Shown in pieces: positions 38,291-49,039 of a DNA stretch of 64,000 nt. Both the position numbers and the translations under genes were made by a program. Within the stretch, counting starts at the first letter, position 1, and every line of letters begins with the position of its first letter. The stretch lies in the NCBI GenBank assembly GCA_003586115.2, contig QVOM02000034.1, positions 139,414,334 through 139,478,333 of the forward strand, written 5' to 3'. Under the pieces are notes generated by a model, which was not told the origin of the DNA, ran no database searches, and worked only from the letters and a program-made list of their open reading frames with translations. This DNA is from Salvator merianae. Lineage: Eukaryota > Chordata > Lepidosauria > Squamata > Teiidae.

Positions 38291-39883
38291 ATCACTGCTT
38301 GCAGAGATCAGTCGTCATTGGCCAAAGGAGAGGGCATTTCTAGTATGGCACCAAGATTTTATGGAATGGTCTCCCCATTAAATATGGCATATATCAATTC
38401 TTGGGCTGAATCCAGACATTGCTTACTTATTCCCCTATATTTGGATATTCCAGAATTTCCCAAATATAGTGTAATAAGTAAGTGAAGTCTGGATGCAGAT
38501 ATTCGCTGGTAGCTGAAGATTACTGTTTTACTGCATTGTGTTGATTGTCCATAAGCTTATTATTCCATGAACTGCCCCAGAGGTTCTTTATGAAGGACAG
38601 TACAAAAATGTTTTCAATCAGTCCATCAATTCTTTTAACATATTTTTGTTAGAAGACTCTATCATGAAATTTGAGAAGGTGCAAATTAGTTCAAAAAGTG
38701 TTTTGTTTTTTTTAAAAAAAAACTATGTCAGTGAGAGAGCTAAAGGAATTTCTTCTTTCCTCTCTGGCTGGCACATTCTCACTGGTGTCATACACTGTTT
38801 GTTGCAGCTGCTGACCCATGTTATTTGATTGTCGTTGTATGTCTTGGTTCTTACCGGGCAGTCTTCCAGGAGGTGCAATGGAAGGCACTTCCTTATTTTC
38901 AGGCATTTCAGGATGGTATAGAGGCTTTAGCTTTGTAACATTCTTTCCCCTAAGTGGCAGTGATAGCCACTGTTTTAATCAACAATTAGTAAGCATCAGG
39001 AGAGGCTGTTAATAAAAGTTAATAAGGGGAATTCTGAACAGAGTATATTAATGTTACTTTGGAGTCAGCACTTGTCAGGAGGCCAATAAGATGACTCAAT
39101 ATATGCACCTGATGCTATAATTATTTTTTTAAAACATGTGTATGTCAAAATTGTATAGTACAGAACATCATGTAATACAAAAATGTACTGTATCTTTATT
39201 TAACTTTATAATATATTAAATAGAGTGAATTTCTAATTAACTTCTCAAAACAGGAGTATTTTAAAATATGAATGAATGGAACCAGACAATCAGAGGAACT
39301 ACTAGTCACATCCATACATTGGAAAAGACAAAACAAACAAAAATCAATCAATCAGAAGCTTCACAAACAGGAACATAAAAACCAAAGGGTTTTCTCCAGG
39401 TTTTTGATAATAAAATTTAAATTGTGCATATAAAGTAGTAAGCATGGTTAAAATACTAGGTTAGGGTAAATGACATTGGCAACATAATTTTGAACCATGG
39501 AAGTGGGAGAACAAAAGATCAAACTCCGCCAAAATAGAGTTTGAACCAAAAATCAATCAGAATTGCTAAGTAGGTTTTAGTTTTGCAGTGGCTGCCTCCT
39601 TTAAGCACCCCTTGGATCACAGTTGCAGATGTTCTTTCAGAGTTGTTCAGGCTCTAGGCAGGCAGACTTGCTTATCTTGCATCAGAGCAGTGGGTGGGAG
39701 TATTCTGAGGTTTTCGGCTGTCAACCAAAAGTTATTTTCAGTGGTAGGTGCAGGTGCTGCGTGGGGATTCAGCACAGGAAGACTGCGCTACTGTGCTCCG
39801 ATGCAGTATCTGAACTTGGGTTGGCAGGAACAAGTGAAGAAAGCAGAGACCTGTTTCTCCCAGTTCTCATGCACCTTTCTGCC
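38291..39883. other. FASLG upstream region
   Basis: AT-rich sequence before the FASLG start. I did not find a convincing TATA box at promoter distance. The frame is open in register with FASLG from 39623, but the family's N-terminal MQQ block fixes the start at 39884, whose ATG has G at -3. Promoter and 5' UTR limits are not resolved. Confidence 0.4.
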
Positions 39884-42800
39884 ATGCAGCAGGACCAGCA
39901 CTGTGCTTATCCACAGGTCTTCTGGACAACCAGCAGTGCAGTTTCCAATTCTGAATGTGCCTCACCAGGACTGTGTCCCATTGGGATTGTATCCACTCGG
40001 GACATATCTCTTCCTTTGCCTGGGCCACAGAGCAAAAATAAAAGCAAAAGTGATGGCACATGCCTCTGTTTTTTTGTGGGTTTTTTGCTGATCTTCCTGG
40101 CCCTGACTGGAGTTGGACTAGCAATGTTTCAGATCTTCCATTTACAGCAGGAATTGGATGCACTGAGAAAGGTAACCTCCATTCATTTAGTAGGGTCATT
40201 AAAGAAGCCAGGAGGAAGTGATTGTAGACCTGTCTGGATTTGTGGTTCCTGAAGAGAAGCTAAAGTCATTTTAAAAGATATGGGTGTTTTTTTCTTCCCA
40301 AGAATAAATGCTTGCCTCTTACTTTTGACAGCTTTCCGATACTGGACCTGTGCCTCAGTCTCCTGAGATGCTCAAAGGTGAGGAATCTGTCTCCAGAGAA
40401 GGGAGGAGGGCAAAATCAGTCTCATTTTTTGGTGATACTGTGCAAAAGTTCTTGCCTTTGCCTTGGGATATTGTACATTTCCTGAATGAAAAGCTATATG
40501 GCCATAGCTAAGGAACAGAAGATACTGACTGCAGATTCTCTGTTCCTCTTTTCTCATCTTTCTGGGTCACTGGAATTTCTGCTGCCTCAGAAAATATGAA
40601 GTTTTTTTAAAATGGGTCAGCTTTACCTATCACCTTATGCCAGCCAGGCATACTGAGTGATTGGATACTGGATCTGAGAGAAAATTAGGAGAATTTGAAA
40701 GTGCACTGTACATTGTAGTTTTTGGTTAGGTTTCCATATTTCCCTCCTTGTGAAAAAAAATTATTTTTCTGTCTTGTGAAAATGTGTATGTTTCTGGTAG
40801 ATGGAAACAAAGAAATAACAGAATTGGTTATTCTAGCTTTTCCTCCTTTTCCTTCTTCCTCTCTGTAAATATTTTCTAACTCTGGGGAGAGGCCACAAAC
40901 AATTTGAACAAAATTATGAATCTAACTCAGCTGTTTAGCTGTTCATTTTGTCCACCTCCAAACTGTCACTTTTTAAAATCACCCCAGTTGTGCACTGCAC
41001 CAGGGGGTGGAGGGAAGCCTTGCCACGTTGCTTCAAGCCATTATCTCCCCAGATCGGCAGTTTAGATGGATTGGCTGTCTGAAGCACATCAAGTGTATTT
41101 CATTCATCCAAACCAACTGAACTGCTGAACTGGGGACACAACAACTGGACACAATGTGATGTGCAACTAAGGAGATAAAACAAATGGCAATTTGAAGGGG
41201 AGTTCTAATCTAATGCATATTCCTAGGCATAACCCTTAACTGAAATTTGGAAAATGTTTTCAGTGATGCTATGGAACCGAGCCAGTAAATCCTTATTGGA
41301 AGGAACTCCTCTCCCCCAAGCCTTCCTATGTGGAACAGTTTATAAATACTATGTTTTAACTAATTCCGTGATTATATTATTTTTATATAATAATATTGAC
41401 AAAAGAGTAGAAGATATGGAAATAAGAGAGATCTTGGCAGAACACCTTCAAATATTTCAAGAAAGATTGCTTTAATTAGATTATACTGAAGAGGACACCT
41501 AGGCCGTGGTCATGCCCTAGGAGATGGAGGCTGTCTCAGATCCCTGGAAACCAGACGCTAAAATTGTGTTACCAGTTTTTCTGAGGATTTTCTTGTCTGG
41601 AATGGGATTATCCTAAATTCGGATAATCACAACTCTGAGTCCATTTCAGCAAGAAACGGACCCAGCCAGGCTGCCTCCTGCTGCCCTTCAGTTGTCTCCC
41701 GCCTCTGCAGCTGCCTCTGGCTATCCCCCTGAGGCCCCCACACCACCTCCCATCAGCCCATCCTCCAACATTTGCTGCCACATCTACAGCTGTCTCCTGC
41801 CACCCTCCCCCGCCACCCTCCTCACCACTGCAGTTGCCTCCTGCCACCCCTCCATGCTCCCCACTGCCTCGCACCACTCCTCTGAAGATCCTGTCACCTC
41901 CTACACCCCCGTCCCACATCTCCTGATATCTGCCACTGCCATGGCTCCCCCCTCTCCCACTGCTGTACCTGCCTCCTACCACTCCCCTGCCCTCCCTCCC
42001 CCAATTTACCTACTATCAGGAGGACTTGGGTGACAGTGATGGTGGTGACCAGTCTGGAGGAGGCCCAAAACAGCCTCACTCACCTGTCCATCCCAGGGAT
42101 GGATTGAACCATGAAAATGTGACCACAGCCCAAGAGGAAGAGTAGCATTGTTGAGATTACAAATCACAAAAGAATCAATTACCGTATCCCTGCTCAATCT
42201 CATATAATTAGTACAAATTAGACTAGTAATTAGTACAAATAACTAACGTTAAAGAAACAAAAACACCTAGGCCACGTTCTGACATGACATTTAATCAGTT
42301 TACAGGCCGTCTTCAGTTCCCATTGGCCCGACATGATCTTGCCGTTCTGTAGTTTTTCTGGACTAAATTGACAAAATCCAGACTACATTGTATTCCGATT
42401 TAATGAGTTCTCAAGCCATTCCAGATCACTAGCCCGCTTTACTTTGTGATGTGGGAACGGGGAAGGAGACTATTTGGGAGGGACTGTACTTTTTGGGGGC
42501 ATGCAGAGGGAGGGATCCCCATTTTGTGCTGTCCAATGACAGACTTTGTGGGTGGGCAGGAAGCGCAGTAGTTTCCTCTGTCTCCATTATCCCCGCTTCC
42601 GTCGCTGCCAGGGGAAAAGAAACCATCCTCATTTTTACTTCGCTAAGCTGCGGGCCTTTCTCTTTCTTTATCCCCCATTCAACACTGCCAGGAAGAAATT
42701 AAAGACTTCCTCCACTTCCGTCTGCTCTTTAAACCAAAAAATAAACTGCGCCTGTTTGGGGTTGCAATCCTCTTGCCCCAACAAAGAACCCACTCAAGAT

Positions 42801-45800
42801 GAGTTTTGCCGTCGGTAGCACACAGCTACACAGTAGGGATACATGCCGCTGCGGATGTCTCGGGGGGAGATGAGGCAGAGTCCATTTGCTGGTGATGAAC
42901 TGCACTATCAAGATAATAGAGCCCCCCCACGTTCCCTCCCCACGTTTCACCTTCGTCACGGACCTCTCCCTGCTTTTGCGCTACTTTTAAACTGCGCAAC
43001 TGCGCAAAAGTGCACTTGCAAGGGAGCAGAAATTGTCATCAGCCCTTTAAAAAGCTTAATTGTGCAGTACACATAGTTTTAAAGTTCTTCTTGTGTAGAT
43101 AGAGGCTGTAGTGGGGAGAAGTAGCAAATGGCGAATGACTAGTAACGCTGCCAAGTGAATCCATGTTCTGAGGCAGCAGCGGGGACATATGGAGAGCGGA
43201 GCTTGACTTTCCCGCCCCTGTGACATCAAGCTTTGAACGTTGGGACTGCAGACAATCTCTGACTGCACAGGGAGGAGAATTTGATGAGGGATGGAGGCAG
43301 AAAAGGTACTGTTTCTCCGTGCCAAGCACGGGAAATATCAGTGTGGGAACGAGCAAGTACGAATTGAGTCCGTGTTAAACTGCAACTGTGGGAACAATCA
43401 GAAGACGAATTCGGTCCTTGTACTCTTCTGATACGGATTAAATTTACGATGTCGGACCGTGGCCCTAGAGTTTCCTACCTGATGTGGATAGTGGTATTAT
43501 TATAAAGGGAATGGCTTCTGCCTAGGAGTGTGGAACGTTCTTCCCTCCATTTACAAAGAGTTTTCTTTTTTCAGGAAGTGCAGGAAAAGTGAAACTGTTG
43601 GTATTCATATGGGAAACAATGGATCTAGATGGCACAGTAAACAAGTGCCACTTAGGCAAGAATTTGAAACAAGTCAGAGCCCCAAAACATTATCTAGCAC
43701 TGGAATGGTAAGTTTGGTGCAGAGCTTTGTGAATGTCATTAATTTCATTTATCCCACACTTCCTGAAAGAAAATGTGGTAAATGTGTTCATTTGGGGGTG
43801 AGGTGAGTCTTTGCACACCCTTACTTCTTTCCCATTTCGCCCCCACATTTGGAGTTCCCATGAAAATTGCACTAGCTTTTTCTTTAATCAGCCAAATGGG
43901 TCCAGTTTGGAAGAGTTCACCAGCATGTCAAGTTATTAAAGAGGCTTCACACCAAATCTCTCTTATCTGACATTTAGCCGTTTGAACATGCCACATATCT
44001 GTGGTGGGTGACGCAATATTATATCATTGCATGAGTTTGCATATACAAGCACATTTACCATATCTCTGAGCTCACTGGATCAAACTGATAACTAGAAACA
44101 GGTTCATTTACTTCTCTGTCAGGACATAGAGCTAGGTTGAGCAATTTAATCTTTTCTGTCCACTGAGTACTTTTTTCTTTTGTTTTGTTTTTACAATAGC
44201 CAGTCTCAGAAATTCACAGTAGAGCCCTGAAGAGGGTTCTTTATCCCTTTGTGCGTTCACACCAGAGTGTTTTTACCTACTTTAAGTCAAATGAAGACTG
44301 AGTAATTCCACCCACAAAGACTGAGTAATTCCACTAAGTGCACAATATCTGGTTCACATTGCTCTTTTCTTGAGGCTGGTCAGGATAGCACAACCTATCC
44401 CTATCCACTACTTCCAGTTTCTCCCTCTAATGTGAGCTGATAGGTCATTGTATCAGTCAATCACTGAGCAGGTTTTTTAAGGATTTTATTTGCATTCTCA
44501 CTGAAAAGCAGAGAGGATCTGTCTTGTTGCACTGGACAGAGAGAATTCCCAACCCCAATCAATCAGCAGGCAACAGGCTACAAACAGCAGATGGACTTTA
44601 CTAATTGCAGCAATAAAGCTTGTACAGGACAGTTTTGTTACCAAATCCAAAGAAGCAGCTGAGCAAGGTCAAATTCAGGTAGGAGTCAGTCAAGGGTCAG
44701 AGTGCGTGTGAAGTATCCAGGAGCATGGGAGCTGCTTGCAGGACAGGTTTGCAGCAACACCCGATGCAGGCTCTTCCTGGCTTTTTATCCCTTGGGATCA
44801 GACTCAGAGTTTGACAGGTGGGGCGGGCAGCGTTCTTTCATCTTTTGCTTTAGTCTTAAAGCCCTAAGCCTTTTAACCTTCTCCTGTCACTGCTGGCTAG
44901 GGAGAGGTCTCTCCATCTCTGGGCTCTGGGAAGACCCAGGTCCTGAAGGGTCTGTTCCACTAGGGTCAGGGTTACTGTGTCCTGGTGCCCTGTCCTCATC
45001 TGAGGATTCTGAAGAATCAGCTTCCCCTGGTGCGGGGGGGGGGGGGGGNNNNNNNNNNNNNNNNNNNNNNNNNNNNNNNNNNNNNNNNNNNNNNNNNNNN
45101 NNNNNNNNNNNNNNNNNNNNNATGACAGGAACCTTATTTCATGCAACTGCTGTACAGAAGGCACAGCAAGCTGCAATGTACCTCCTCTCACTGCTTCTTC
45201 CTCCAGCACACAGCCTGCTATTCCTTGCTGCTGCCTTCTGACTTTTTGATGTCTTTCTTGCTTTATTTATGTGTAAGGAAGCTGGGAAGATGGATCAATT
45301 TCTCAAAGGGGGAATAGGGAGGAAGGGTACATCTGAGCAAACACTCTTTCTCTCTCACCCAACTCCCAACCTCTTTAGATGTTCCCAGTATATTTGTCTG
45401 CTCTTCATTCTCATTCGAACACAACACAGTGAGGAAGAGAAGTGACAGGTGATAGGGCACTGACAGGCAAGTGAGCTCTGGCCCTTGCCGGTGGATGAAT
45501 GGGCGTCAGCCCCCACACAGGAGGGTAAGTGGGCACTGGCAGGGGAGTGGGTGCTGGACCCACTGTCAGCAGACAAGTGTGTGCTGCCTCCTGCCAGTGG
45601 CAGGCAAGTGGACACTAGGCTAGTTAGCGAGTGGATGCTGGTGTCATAGGGCCTATTCGCACTTGATGGTAGCAAGCATTGACGGTTCACACCACAATAT
45701 GGCTGCAGTGACCAGGAGTGGGCTTCATCCACTCCCGATCACTTCTACCGGTGGTGCACAAAATAATAGTCTGTAACCTTACCCGAAGCTCATAGTGAGC

Positions 45801-48716
45801 TTCAGGTAACGTTGCATTCACACTTACCTGCATGGTGGTAGCCATCTTGTGTACGATGTGCCCATTGTGCATGCGTGATCATGCAATCATGCATGTGCAA
45901 TGGGGCCCGATCGGGTCTTGTCTAAAGCTTTCATCTCATGTATCATATAATCTTTTTTTGTTGTTGTTTAAAATCCTGGGTCAGCTTGGAATGTATAATA
46001 AAGTACTGTCCCAAATTACCGTGTTCTTCCTGTACCACAATGCAGGGTTTCTGAATGGTACAGCAGGAAAAGCAGTCAAGAGGAGAGCACACTTAACAGG
46101 TGAGCAACAAAACCTGCACCAGTTTATGCGTCAGGGAGCGAGGAATGAAATAATCATCAGCAAATGCAGCTGGGGAAACTCATAGCCTGGCAGGTTTGTA
46201 CTGCAAAAAAGGGTGGAAGAAATGTGAAAAGCAAGGCAAGCATGGAATTAACATTCTAGCAGCATTGACTGAAAAGGATCTAAGAAACAGAAATTCTCTC
46301 AGGAATGTTATCAAAAGAGCAACAGGACACTTTGGTGTTGAAGAACCATAGCTCAGGGCTGCTGTGTGAGGTTGCCAGAAATCTCCAAGCTGAATCTTCC
46401 CCCTGGAGCCATTTTTTTTACCTGACTAGGTAACACAGAAGATGGCGAAACATCTGCAGATGGAAAATTCAGTTTAGAGAACTTCAACAACTCATTTTCT
46501 TTAAAAAGTCTCCATCAGCAAATGGAATTGGCTTTCTGATCAAATGGAAAGTATAGAAGAAGTTATCTCAGTGAAAAAAGAGCAATGGCGGACACGGAGG
46601 CAGCTGCATTTGTTGATAACAGAAACAACAGAAAAGGGGGAAAGGACTTTGCCTTCTGTTTGTTAAGCTGGGGCACAGAGGACATATCCAATCAGATAGT
46701 GGCTGGATAAACTTATTTTCTGTATTTATTTGAGAAAAGTTTATTCTACTTTCCATTAAAAAAAATCTCAGCATGGTTGCTGCCATTTTGGTGCTAAAGG
46801 GAGGTGTATGCAGAATGTGGCAGAAAAAGGACTATGCGTGACCAGGCCTTGGGACAGAGGCACATGAACAAGGCAGGGCTGTGGGAGGAGAAGGCTGAGG
46901 AGAAATCAGAGTCAGGAACTATCCTTCATAGTTCATGAGAGGATCCTGGAGGAGATACAAGGGGCAGTGAGAGACTTACTTGTGGCAGAGCTGCAGACGG
47001 CAAGTTCTGGGCTAAGAAAGGCTCCTAAGCCTGAAAGAGAAGGACCTTGCATGCACACTCTGTGACTAAAGCTGCATTTGCATGGACACCTAAGGCACCC
47101 CTCTAGGTGGCCAGAGAGAACAAAACTTTCACTTTATACCAGCCCCTGAGCCTTCCCAGCCCCTGAATGTGAAGTGCCTGTAACTTAAACCCTCTTAAGA
47201 GTAACTTACTTACTCTTAGGATGCATTGCTGGGTAAATTCTCCATTCCCACCCCCCCAAGAGGATGCATGCAGGGGAAGTAAGTTACTTAATGGACAAAG
47301 ATCCTGTCTGGGATTGCCATTTGGAAGGCTGAAAATGTCTTTCTTATGGCTCTATTTCCAGTCCTCTGAGATGAATCTGGGCAGAGCCCTTGCTGCTGCT
47401 AGTGGAAATTCCTTCCACCACACTGCTGCTCTTGCCGCCTGAGGCCTCAGAATGTGTCTGAGGCTTTGTGGCACTCATGATGGCACCCCTCCCTAGACAA
47501 AGGAATGGAGTGAATGCAGCCTGGGGACCTGAGGACTCCCAAAGGAAATAGAGGCTCAAGACAACACTTGAGTGTCACATTACATTGGGTAAGCAGGTCA
47601 GTCTCCCCTGCTCCCACATTCATCTTGCAGATGTGCTTCATTTCATTAAAGAATAATTCTACGGTATCCCAATGCTTCCATCCCATCACCCATCTGCCTG
47701 AATTGGTGTCCCAGCCCTGGGATGGTTAAATGCTGTTTCTGGTGAATTTTAAGAATAGACTGTTGGAATGTGGATGATGGTGCTGGGCATGGATAAACAG
47801 GGGCATTCTTTGCTACTTCTTGTCAGAGGCTTGTGTTGACAGCCTCAAGGTGGATCCACAAAGGATGACTGTTGGGGCAGATGAGGCAGCCAGGGAAACA
47901 CACTAGGAATAGAGAAGGTTCAGGCAGACTCTGGGGGCTGCTTAGAATCATATGCCACCAGATAGAATCAGTATAATTAAATCACCTTTATGGAGTGAGG
48001 GAGATATTTCTATTCTGCAAATCTGGCTTTATGGCTGACAGAAGAGGCACTTACTGACTATAGAAAGAAACTTCCTCTTTCATTTTATATTTTGTCCTAA
48101 AAGGAATTGTTAGGCTTTCCTGGTCAGCCTTTGCAATCACTACTAACAACTGTTGGTAGCTGCACTGTAAATAGAGCTTCAGCAAATGGCCTTCAGTTCA
48201 GAATCCCTCAGTGGTCTTCAGATTAGGCACAAGAAGCCATTTTGTGGGCAACAGAACCATAAGGGGTTTTCAAAAATATCTTCCTGGCTTTTATTTTCAT
48301 AATGACATTTACTGTTTCTAGGCAAAGCAAACCAGAAATCTGCACCACTGGAATGGGAGAGCACCTATGGACATGCTTTCATCTCTGGTGTTCGGTACGA
48401 GAATGGGGGATTGGTGATTGATGAAGCTGGTCTCTACTTCGTGTATTCTAAAGTGTTCTTTCGGGGCCAGACTTGCGCCAACCAGCCTCTTGGACACGTG
48501 GTGTACAAAAGGAGTCCAGCATATCCGGATATCCAGGTGCTGATGGAGGACAGAAACATGAATTACTGCACGGCAGTGCGCATGTGGGGCAAAAGTAGTT
48601 ACCTGGGAGCCTTGTTCAACCTTTCCAGGCAAGACAGTGTATATGTGAGTGTCTCTGAAGTCTCACTGGTGAATCCTGAGGAGTCAAAAACTTTCTTTGG
48701 TTTATATATGCTGTAG
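39884..48716 (+). CDS. FASLG: Fas ligand (TNF superfamily member 6), complete, four exons
   Basis: Exons 39884-40171, 40332-40377, 46046-46099 and 48322-48716 (stop TAG) join in frame into 260 residues; human FASLG has 281. It is a type II membrane protein. The cytoplasmic tail is residues 1-59 with the family start MQQ...YPQVFW, the membrane helix is about 60-84 ([20 protein letters not shown]), then a MFQIFHLQ stalk. The TNF homology domain runs from about 135 to 260, with [36 protein letters not shown] and FFGLYML at the end. Cys181 and Cys212 fit the conserved disulfide. N-glycosylation sequons lie at Asn115 (stalk) and Asn229. The known role is to trimerise and trigger apoptosis through Fas. 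The proline-rich SH3-binding block of mammalian FASLG is missing. The exon 3 acceptor could also be one of two nearby in-phase AGs. Intron 2 is 5.7 kb, swollen by repeats. Confidence 0.95.
40378..42267. other. FASLG intron 2, 5' part
   Basis: No coding exon. From about 41650 to 42005 it is strikingly C-rich (CCTCC/CACC units), which creates a long plus-strand frame rich in Pro, Ser and Ala; this looks like low-complexity sequence rather than an exon. Confidence 0.5.
41650..42005 (+). repeat. C-rich low-complexity / degenerate minisatellite
   Basis: About 350 bases of repeated CTGCCTCCTGCCAC-like units (for example near 41795, 41825 and 41965), with very few G on the + strand. The complementary strand is G-rich. 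Confidence 0.7.
42268..43467 (+). mobile_element. TIR DNA transposon family, copy 2 (about 1.2 kb), in FASLG intron 2
   Basis: The left end TAGGCCACGTTCTGACAT mirrors the right end ...GTCGGACCGTGGCCCTA. The interior matches copy 3 at 52.62-53.66 kb very closely and copy 1 at 29.8-31.3 kb more loosely, all in the same orientation. No transposase coding frame was found. It is non-autonomous; the superfamily is not settled because no unambiguous target duplication is visible. It sits in the sense orientation of FASLG. Confidence 0.75.
43468..44480. other. FASLG intron 2, middle part
   Basis: No exon recognised. An 18-base phrase (aagactgagtaattccac) occurs twice in tandem near 44296-44334. Confidence 0.45.
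44530..45240 (-). repeat. probable LTR-type repeat containing an assembly gap
   Basis: A moderately GC-rich block with 'gcaataaagcttgtacagg' near 44610 and '...CTTTTTATCCCTTGGGATCAGACTC' near 44780, unlike the AT-rich intron around it. The look is that of an LTR, but I have no second copy in the window. The 73-base run of N at 45049-45121 falls within it. Confidence 0.3.
45034..45121. other. poly-G run followed by assembly gap (N)
   Basis: Fifteen G bases at 45034-45048 are followed by 73 N at 45049-45121. The gap probably reflects sequencing failure at the homopolymer. Coding frames drawn across it are artificial. Confidence 0.98.
45640..45915. repeat. imperfect palindromic repeat (MITE-like)
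   Basis: Centred near 45793, 'accttacccgaagctcat' is followed by 'agtgagcttcaggtaacgtt', a near mirror. Outward, GGTGGTGCAC-type and TGGTAGC-type phrases recur on both sides, and GGGCC blocks lie near the outer ends (45650 and 45905). It suggests a palindromic non-autonomous element, but the arms are diverged and no target duplication was defined. Confidence 0.4.
46100..48321. other. FASLG intron 3
   Basis: Between exon 3 and exon 4. Donor GTGAGC at 46100 and acceptor TTTCTAG at 48315-48321. No further coding exon or clear repeat recognised. Confidence 0.6.
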
Positions 48717-48732
48717 AAAAACTGAAACTTAC

Positions 48733-49030
48733 CACTGTAGCAGCATGTCAAAATGAAAGGGGCACCAGCAAACGCACATATGCCTCAACACTTTCCCACC
48801 CATTTCGACATCCAACAATCAGTACATAAGCAGTCTTGTTCACTCCCCAGTTTCTCTCACCAGTAAGTGCCCCTGAAACTGAAATTAACCCAGTTAATTC
48901 TAACTGCCATATTCTTATTTCTGCAACAAAGAAAAAGTTGCATCAGTGAAATATGCAAGCAAGCCGGGTCTCATATCAAAAAGCCTGGAAGATGGTAACA
49001 CAGTGGCCAAACTGACAAAATATGAACAAG
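48733..49030 (-). repeat. LTR-like interspersed repeat, copy B, in FASLG 3' UTR
   Basis: It starts 17 bases after the FASLG stop with 'gtagcagcatg', then 'cgcacatatgcctcaacactttcccacc', and ends with 'gtgaaatatgcaagcaagcc' and 'gatggtaacacagtggccaaactgac'. These are the same ordered blocks as at 51.26-51.60 kb. The TTTATTGATAAAA block seen in the other copies is missing or eroded. Confidence 0.5.
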
Positions 49031-49039
49031 GTCACGATT

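Noticed and set aside
39623..39883. In-frame N-terminal extension upstream of the FASLG start
   Set aside because: The family begins MQQ, the ATG at 39884 has a good context, and the upstream residues show no similarity to any TNF ligand.
41692..42033. Proline/serine-rich open frame in FASLG intron 2, tempting as a displaced proline-rich exon
   Set aside because: The composition follows from a C-rich repeat. The frame is not needed: exons 1, 2 and 3 already join in phase, and the proline-rich block in relatives is encoded in exon 1 before the membrane helix.
43528..43806. Open frame preceded by TTTTTTCAG in FASLG intron 2, considered as an extra FASLG exon
   Set aside because: The translation has no similarity to TNF ligands, and including it would break the phase-consistent join of exons 2 and 3.
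44702..45241. 179-codon plus-strand frame
   Set aside because: It runs across the N gap, so it is artificial, and lies in repeat-like sequence.
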